A DNA stretch of 64,000 nt, from positions 244,380-308,379 of the forward strand of contig NZ_WPNZ01000012.1 of the NCBI RefSeq assembly GCF_009755605.1, given 5' to 3'. This document shows, piece by piece, positions 58,063 through 64,000 of the stretch (position 1 is the first letter of the stretch; every line of letters begins with the position of its first letter). The DNA comes from Streptomyces typhae (GTDB lineage: Bacteria > Actinomycetota > Actinomycetes > Streptomycetales > Streptomycetaceae). The notes below the pieces were generated by a model. The model had not been told where the DNA came from, made no database searches, and saw only the letters and a list, made by a program, of their open reading frames with translations. The translations under genes and the position numbers were made by a program.

Positions 58063-58976
58063 GCCGATGCCCCCTGGTTCGGCTCGTCCGGCACGACCAT
58101 CGTGCCGATTCCTTCGTCGGTGAAGATCTCGAGGAGGATCGAGTGCTGGACGCGCCCGTCGATGACGCGCGCGGTGTTCACGCCGTTGCGCACGGCGTGC
58201 AGACAGCCCTGCATCTTCGGCACCATGCCGCTGGAGAGGTCGGGGATGAGCTTCTCCAGCTGGGTGGCCGTCAGCCGGCTGATGACGTCGTCGTTGTCGG
58301 GCCAGTCCTCGTACAGGCCCTCGACGTCGGTGAGCACCATCAGCGTCTCGGCACCAAGCGCCGCAGCGAGAGCCGCAGCCGCCGTATCAGCATTGACGTT
58401 GTAGACATGGCCCGTGTCACCTTCGTCCTGGGAGCGGGCGATGGAGGAGACGACCGGGATGCGGCCGTCCGCGAGCAGCGCCTCGATGGCGCCGGTGTCG
58501 ATCTCGGTGACCTCGCCGACCTGGCCGATGTCGACCGGTTCGCCGCCGATCAGCGGCCGGTGCCGGGTCGCGGTGATGGTGTGCGCGTCCTCCCCGGTGA
58601 GGCCGACGGCGAGCGGTCCGTGCTCGTTGAGCAGGCCCACGAGGTCGCGCTGCACCTGTCCGGCGAGGACCATGCGGACGACGTCCATGGCTTCGGGCGT
58701 CGTCACGCGAAGGCCCGCTTTGAACTCGCTGACCAGGCCCTGCTTGTCGAGCTGGGCACTGATCTGCGGGCCGCCGCCGTGCACCACGACGGGCTTGAGG
58801 CCCGCGTGGTGCAGGAACACGACGTCCTGGGCGAAGGCGGCCTTCAGGTCCTGGTCCACCATCGCGTTGCCGCCGAACTTGATGACGACGGTCTTGCCGC
58901 GGTGGCGGGTCAGCCAGGGCAGCGCTTCGATCAGGATCTGCGCCTTGGGCAGTGCGGTGTGCTTGCGGGTGCTCAT
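58059..58976 (-). CDS. argB: Acetylglutamate kinase
   Basis: A 305-residue amino-acid-kinase-fold enzyme that phosphorylates N-acetylglutamate. KTVVIKFGGNAMVD (Lys and Gly-rich loop), VVVHGGGPQIS, and a C-terminal DGRVQHSILLEIFTDEGIGTMV with the region that forms the arginine-feedback site in hexameric family members. An N-terminal helix (about 1-25) of the arginine-sensitive type is present, so allosteric inhibition by arginine is likely (inference). It starts at ATG 58976, 45 nt after argJ. Confidence 0.97.
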   Translation of the reverse strand: MSTRKHTALPKAQILIEALPWLTRHRGKTVVIKFGGNAMVDQDLKAAFAQDVVFLHHAGLKPVVVHGGGPQISAQLDKQGLVSEFKAGLRVTTPEAMDVVRMVLAGQVQRDLVGLLNEHGPLAVGLTGEDAHTITATRHRPLIGGEPVDIGQVGEVTEIDTGAIEALLADGRIPVVSSIARSQDEGDTGHVYNVNADTAAAALAAALGAETLMVLTDVEGLYEDWPDNDDVISRLTATQLEKLIPDLSSGMVPKMQGCLHAVRNGVNTARVIDGRVQHSILLEIFTDEGIGTMVVPDEPNQGASA

Positions 58977-59021
58977 GAGCTTTCCAGGTGGAGACGGTCG
59001 TACCGCTGCCTGCGGGACGGC

Positions 59022-60173
59022 TTACGACGAGTACGCGCTGTTCTCGTGCACGTAGTCGGCGGTGAGGTCGTTCGCCCAGATCACGGCCGACGCGGAGCCG
59101 GCCGCGAGGTCGGCGGTGATCTTCACTTCCCGGTAGCGCATGTCGACGAGGTCGCGGTCCTCGCCGACGGAGCCGTTCTTGCAGACCCAGACGCCGTTGA
59201 TGGCGACGTTCAGCTGGTCGGGCTCGAAGGCGGCGCTCGTGGTGCCGATGGCGGAGAGCACCCGGCCCCAGTTGGGGTCCTCGCCGTGGATGGCGCATTT
59301 GAGGAGGTTGTTGCGGGCGATGGAGCGGCCCACCTCGACGGCGTCGTCCTCGCTGGCGGCGCCGACGACCTCGATGCGGATGTCCTTGCTGGCGCCCTCG
59401 GCGTCACCGATGAGCTGCCGGGCGAGGTCGTCGCAGACCGTGCGGACGGCGTCGGCGAACTCCGCGTAGGCGGGGGTCACCCCGGCGGCGCCGGAGGCCA
59501 GCAGGAGCACCGTGTCGTTGGTGGACATGCAGCCGTCGGAGTCGACCCGGTCGAAGGTGAGGCGGGTGGCATCGCGCAGCGCCCGGTCCAGGTCGGCGGC
59601 GGGGACGTCGGCGTCGGTGGTGAGGACCACCAGCATCGTGGCGAGGCCGGGGGCGAGCATGCCCGCGCCCTTGGCCATGCCGCCGACGGCCCAGCCCTCG
59701 CCCTCGGCCACCGCCGTCTTGTGCACGCTGTCGGTGGTCTTGATGGCGATGGCGGCCTTCTCGCCGCCGTGCGTGGACAGGGCCCCGGCCGCGGTGTCGA
59801 CGCCGGGCAGCAGCTTGTCCATGGGGAGCGTGACACCGATGAGCCCGGTCGACGCGACGGCCACCTCCCCCGCGTTCAGGCCGAGGGTCGCGGCGACGCG
59901 CTCGGCGGTGGCGTGCGTGTCCTGGAAGCCCTGCGGGCCCGTGCAGGCGTTGGCGCCACCGGAGTTGAGGACGACGGCCGTGACCTGTCCGCCCTTGAGG
60001 ACCTGCTCGGACCAGAGCACCGGCGCGGCCTTCACACGGTTGGACGTGAAGACTCCCGCGGCGGCCGCGCGGGGCCCGTCGTTGACCACGAGGGCCAGGT
60101 CGGGGTTGCCGCTCTCCTTGATCCCTGCGGCGATGCCCGCCGCCCGGAACCCCTTGGCTGCCGTGACACTCAC
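59022..60173 (-). CDS. argJ: Glutamate N-acetyltransferase / amino-acid acetyltransferase (ornithine acetyltransferase)
   Basis: A 383-residue self-cleaving enzyme. The cleavage site is GMLAPGLATMLVVLTTD, where Ala178-Thr179 is cut and Thr179 becomes the nucleophile. SGGANACTGPQG near residue 71-82 and the C-terminal YVHENSAYSS are also conserved. It transfers acetyl groups from acetylornithine to glutamate, recycling the acetyl group; bifunctional forms can also use acetyl-CoA. GTG 60173 has AAGGAG nearby (about 6 nt); longer in-frame starts are unlikely. It starts 31 nt after argC. Confidence 0.96.
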   Translation of the reverse strand: MSVTAAKGFRAAGIAAGIKESGNPDLALVVNDGPRAAAAGVFTSNRVKAAPVLWSEQVLKGGQVTAVVLNSGGANACTGPQGFQDTHATAERVAATLGLNAGEVAVASTGLIGVTLPMDKLLPGVDTAAGALSTHGGEKAAIAIKTTDSVHKTAVAEGEGWAVGGMAKGAGMLAPGLATMLVVLTTDADVPAADLDRALRDATRLTFDRVDSDGCMSTNDTVLLLASGAAGVTPAYAEFADAVRTVCDDLARQLIGDAEGASKDIRIEVVGAASEDDAVEVGRSIARNNLLKCAIHGEDPNWGRVLSAIGTTSAAFEPDQLNVAINGVWVCKNGSVGEDRDLVDMRYREVKITADLAAGSASAVIWANDLTADYVHENSAYSS

Positions 60174-60204
60174 TGCGTCTCCTTGCTGGTCGCGGTCATG
60201 GCAC

Positions 60205-61233
60205 TCACGGCGCGACACCGATCGTGGAAAGCCCCAGCTCCTCCGGGAGCCCCAGGGCGATGTTCATGCTCTGCACCGCGCCGCCCGCGGTGCCCTTGGT
60301 GAGGTTGTCGATGGCGCTGATCACGACGACGCGGCCGGACGCCGGGTCGTGGGCGGCCTGGACGTGCACGGCGTTGGAGCCGTACACCGACGCCGTCGCG
60401 GGCCACCGGCCCTCCGGGAGGAGGTGCACGAACGGCTCGTCGGCGAAGGCCTTCTCGTACGTGGCGCGCACGCTCTCCGCGGTCACGTCGGGCCGGGCCT
60501 TGGCGCTGCACGTGGCGAGGATGCCGCGGGGCATCGGCGCGAGGGTGGGAGTGAAGGAGACCGTGATCCGGTTCCCGGCGGCGGCGCTCAGGTTCTGGAT
60601 CATCTCGGGCGTGTGCCGGTGCGAACCGCCCACGCCGTACGGCGACATGGAGCCCATGACCTCGGAGCCGAGCAGGTGCGGCTTGGCCGCCTTGCCCGCG
60701 CCGGAGGTGCCGGACGCCGCGACGACCACCGCTTCGTCCTCGACGAGCCCGGCGGCGTACGCGGGGAAGAGGGCGAGCGAGACGGCCGTCGGATAGCAGC
60801 CGGGAACCGCGATGCGCTTGGTGCCCGCGAGGGCGGCGCGGGCGCCGGGCAGCTCCGGCAGGCCGTAGGGCCAGGTGCCCGCGTGCGCGCTGCCGTAGAA
60901 CTTCTCCCAGTCCGCCGCGTCCTTCAGCCGGAAGTCGGCGCCCATGTCGACGACGAGCACGTCCGGGCCGAGCTGCTCGGCGACGGCCGCGGACTGGCCG
61001 TGCGGCAGGGCGAGGAAGACGACGTCATGTCCGGCCAGGCTCTCGGCGGTGGTCGGCGCGAGGACGCGGTCGGCGAGCGGGGCGAGATGCGGCTGGAGGG
61101 CGCCGAGGCGCTCACCCGCGTTCGAGTGGGCGGTGAGGGTGCCGATCTCCACCTCGGGGTGCACGGCCAGGAGCCTGAGCAGCTCGCCGCCCGCGTACCC
61201 GCTGGCCCCTGCTACCGCTGCGCGTACCGTCAT
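60205..61233 (-). CDS. argC: N-acetyl-gamma-glutamyl-phosphate reductase
   Basis: A 342-residue NADPH-dependent reductase. The Rossmann motif VAGASGYAGGELLR (7-20) is followed by catalytic Cys146 in IAVPGCYPTAV and a C-terminal KGTAGGAVQSMNIALGLPE. ATG 61233 has an excellent AGGAGG box; longer in-frame starts (to 61395) would pass through the ArgR boxes. It is the first gene of the argC-J-B-D-R operon, and ArgR repression is expected at the sites just upstream. Confidence 0.97.
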   Translation of the reverse strand: MTVRAAVAGASGYAGGELLRLLAVHPEVEIGTLTAHSNAGERLGALQPHLAPLADRVLAPTTAESLAGHDVVFLALPHGQSAAVAEQLGPDVLVVDMGADFRLKDAADWEKFYGSAHAGTWPYGLPELPGARAALAGTKRIAVPGCYPTAVSLALFPAYAAGLVEDEAVVVAASGTSGAGKAAKPHLLGSEVMGSMSPYGVGGSHRHTPEMIQNLSAAAGNRITVSFTPTLAPMPRGILATCSAKARPDVTAESVRATYEKAFADEPFVHLLPEGRWPATASVYGSNAVHVQAAHDPASGRVVVISAIDNLTKGTAGGAVQSMNIALGLPEELGLSTIGVAP

Positions 61234-61254
61234 GGATTCCTCCTGCGTGGATGG

Positions 61255-61290
61255 CATGAATATACATTGCGCCGCACTTTTATGCAATGA
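61255..61290 (-). promoter_or_regulatory. ArgR-type operator upstream of argC
   Basis: Two AT-rich boxes in otherwise GC-rich DNA, read on the minus strand as CATTGCATAAAAG and CAATGTATATTCATG, lie 22-57 nt upstream of the argC start. They match the TGCATA-type half-sites of bacterial ARG boxes and are the only such cluster besides that upstream of argG. Confidence 0.8.
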
Positions 61291-61486
61291 GGGGTGGGCT
61301 CGTCCCCGGACGAAGGCCATTGGCGAGGAGTCGCCGGAGCCCGCGGAACCGGGCTCGATCCCGTCCCCCGCGGCGATCGGCGCTCGGCCCATCATGGCAC
61401 CGGGGCCGCCCGGACCGGCAGCGACGGCTGACCGTTCAGCAGCCTGAACGACCGGTGCGCGGTGTTCCGCCGCCCACGGCGCACGA

Positions 61487-61518
61487 CCGCCCCGGTCGGC
61501 GGCTGCCGACCGGGGCGG
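61487..61518 (-). terminator. Terminator hairpin after icd
   Basis: A perfect 14-bp stem (61487-61500 with 61505-61518) with a GGCT loop. It lies 47 nt beyond the icd stop on the minus strand; a smaller hairpin (61525-61531 with 61540-61546) sits between them. It separates icd from the arg operon. The remainder of 61291-61486 shows no gene. Confidence 0.8.
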
Positions 61519-61564
61519 AGGGGTGTGCGGGCGCCGGGGCCCGCACGGGGTGTGCCGGGGTGTG

Positions 61565-63784
<2,220 letters not shown>

Positions 63785-63898
63785 CGGGTGCTCCGCTCCA
63801 CGTCTGCAACATTGCTCGACATCAAGATATCTCGTGACGGGGGCGGCCCGGACAGGGCCCTGGCGGACGTCGCCCGTCCGGTCGGCGGGACGCGGCGC

Positions 63899-64000
63899 GA
63901 CGGCCCGGCGCGGGCGGTACGACGGCCCGGCGCGGGCGGCACGACGGCCCGGCGCGGGCGGCACGACGGCCCGGCGCGGGCGGCACGACGGCCCGGCGCG
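63899..64000. repeat. 22-bp tandem repeat array running off the right edge
   Basis: At least five units of GACGGCCCGGCGCGGGCGGC plus two bases; GGCCC recurs at 63902, 63924, 63946, 63968 and 63990, spacing exactly 22 bp. Only one base differs in the first unit (T for C). The array starts 115 bp upstream of the icd start and continues beyond the window, so its full copy number is unknown. It is G+C-extreme and lies in the icd upstream region. Confidence 0.9.

Overview
The window is high-GC DNA with the gene set and order of a Streptomyces chromosome. Diagnostic genes are ssgB (sporulation), a thrS/HIT pair, a cobalamin block, a metNIQ operon, and an arginine cluster in the order argC-J-B-D-R. 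From memory this matches the S. coelicolor SCO1531-SCO1580 stretch, so most of the window is conserved core chromosome. GTG and TTG starts, 1-4 nt start/stop overlaps and probable leaderless starts are common.

Layout. 1-5.3 kb: tail of an unrecognised gene, a miniature inverted-repeat element whose end coincides with the stop codon of a HIT (Ap4A phosphorylase-like) gene, thrS, and a coupled pair including a DUF4365 protein. 5.3-16.7 kb: a DEDDh exonuclease, two tRNA-Val(CAC), ssgB, a CGNR zinc-finger protein, DsbA-like and GNAT proteins, pabC and pabB, and a plus-strand tRNA cluster (Gly, Cys, three Val-GAC). 17-28.5 kb: a Ser/Thr kinase, an rRNA-type methyltransferase and cobalamin genes (cobA/cysG-like, a 1635-residue BluB-CobT fusion, cobL). 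28.6-32.6 kb: a methionine ABC importer operon (metN, metI, two metQ) preceded by a 28-codon ORF ending in a Cys/Met-rich stretch. 32.8-40.6 kb: membrane proteins, a sigma factor, a Tat-exported GDPD phosphodiesterase, an acyltransferase, a TetR/MFS pair with a palindromic operator, and an aldo/keto reductase.

41-64 kb is arginine biosynthesis: argH and argG on one side, argR-D-B-J-C on the other, with ArgR-type boxes before argG and argC, then a monomeric-type isocitrate dehydrogenase. A 12-kb island (about 43.9-56.3 kb), transcribed against the arg genes, sits between argG and argR. It holds two giant paralogous proteins (about 1664 and 1685 residues). Each joins an N-terminal caspase-like protease with an intact His/Cys dyad, a middle helical region, an Hsp90/GHKL-type ATPase with intact motifs, and about 600 residues of repeated small helical modules. 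The first is coupled to a Cys-rich small protein and a three-span membrane protein. Between the copies lies a BASS-family transporter that has lost its own stop at a short derivative of the same inverted-repeat element seen at 416-594. The island looks like an accessory conflict or cell-fate system (inference) and is the most interesting part of the window.

Other notable structures are an eight-copy 41-42 bp array that forms the 3' end of argH, a 22-bp tandem array running off the right edge, and convergent genes whose stop codons share one CTAG. No transposase, phage gene, rRNA or CRISPR array was seen. All calls are by eye; no searches or structure predictions were run.
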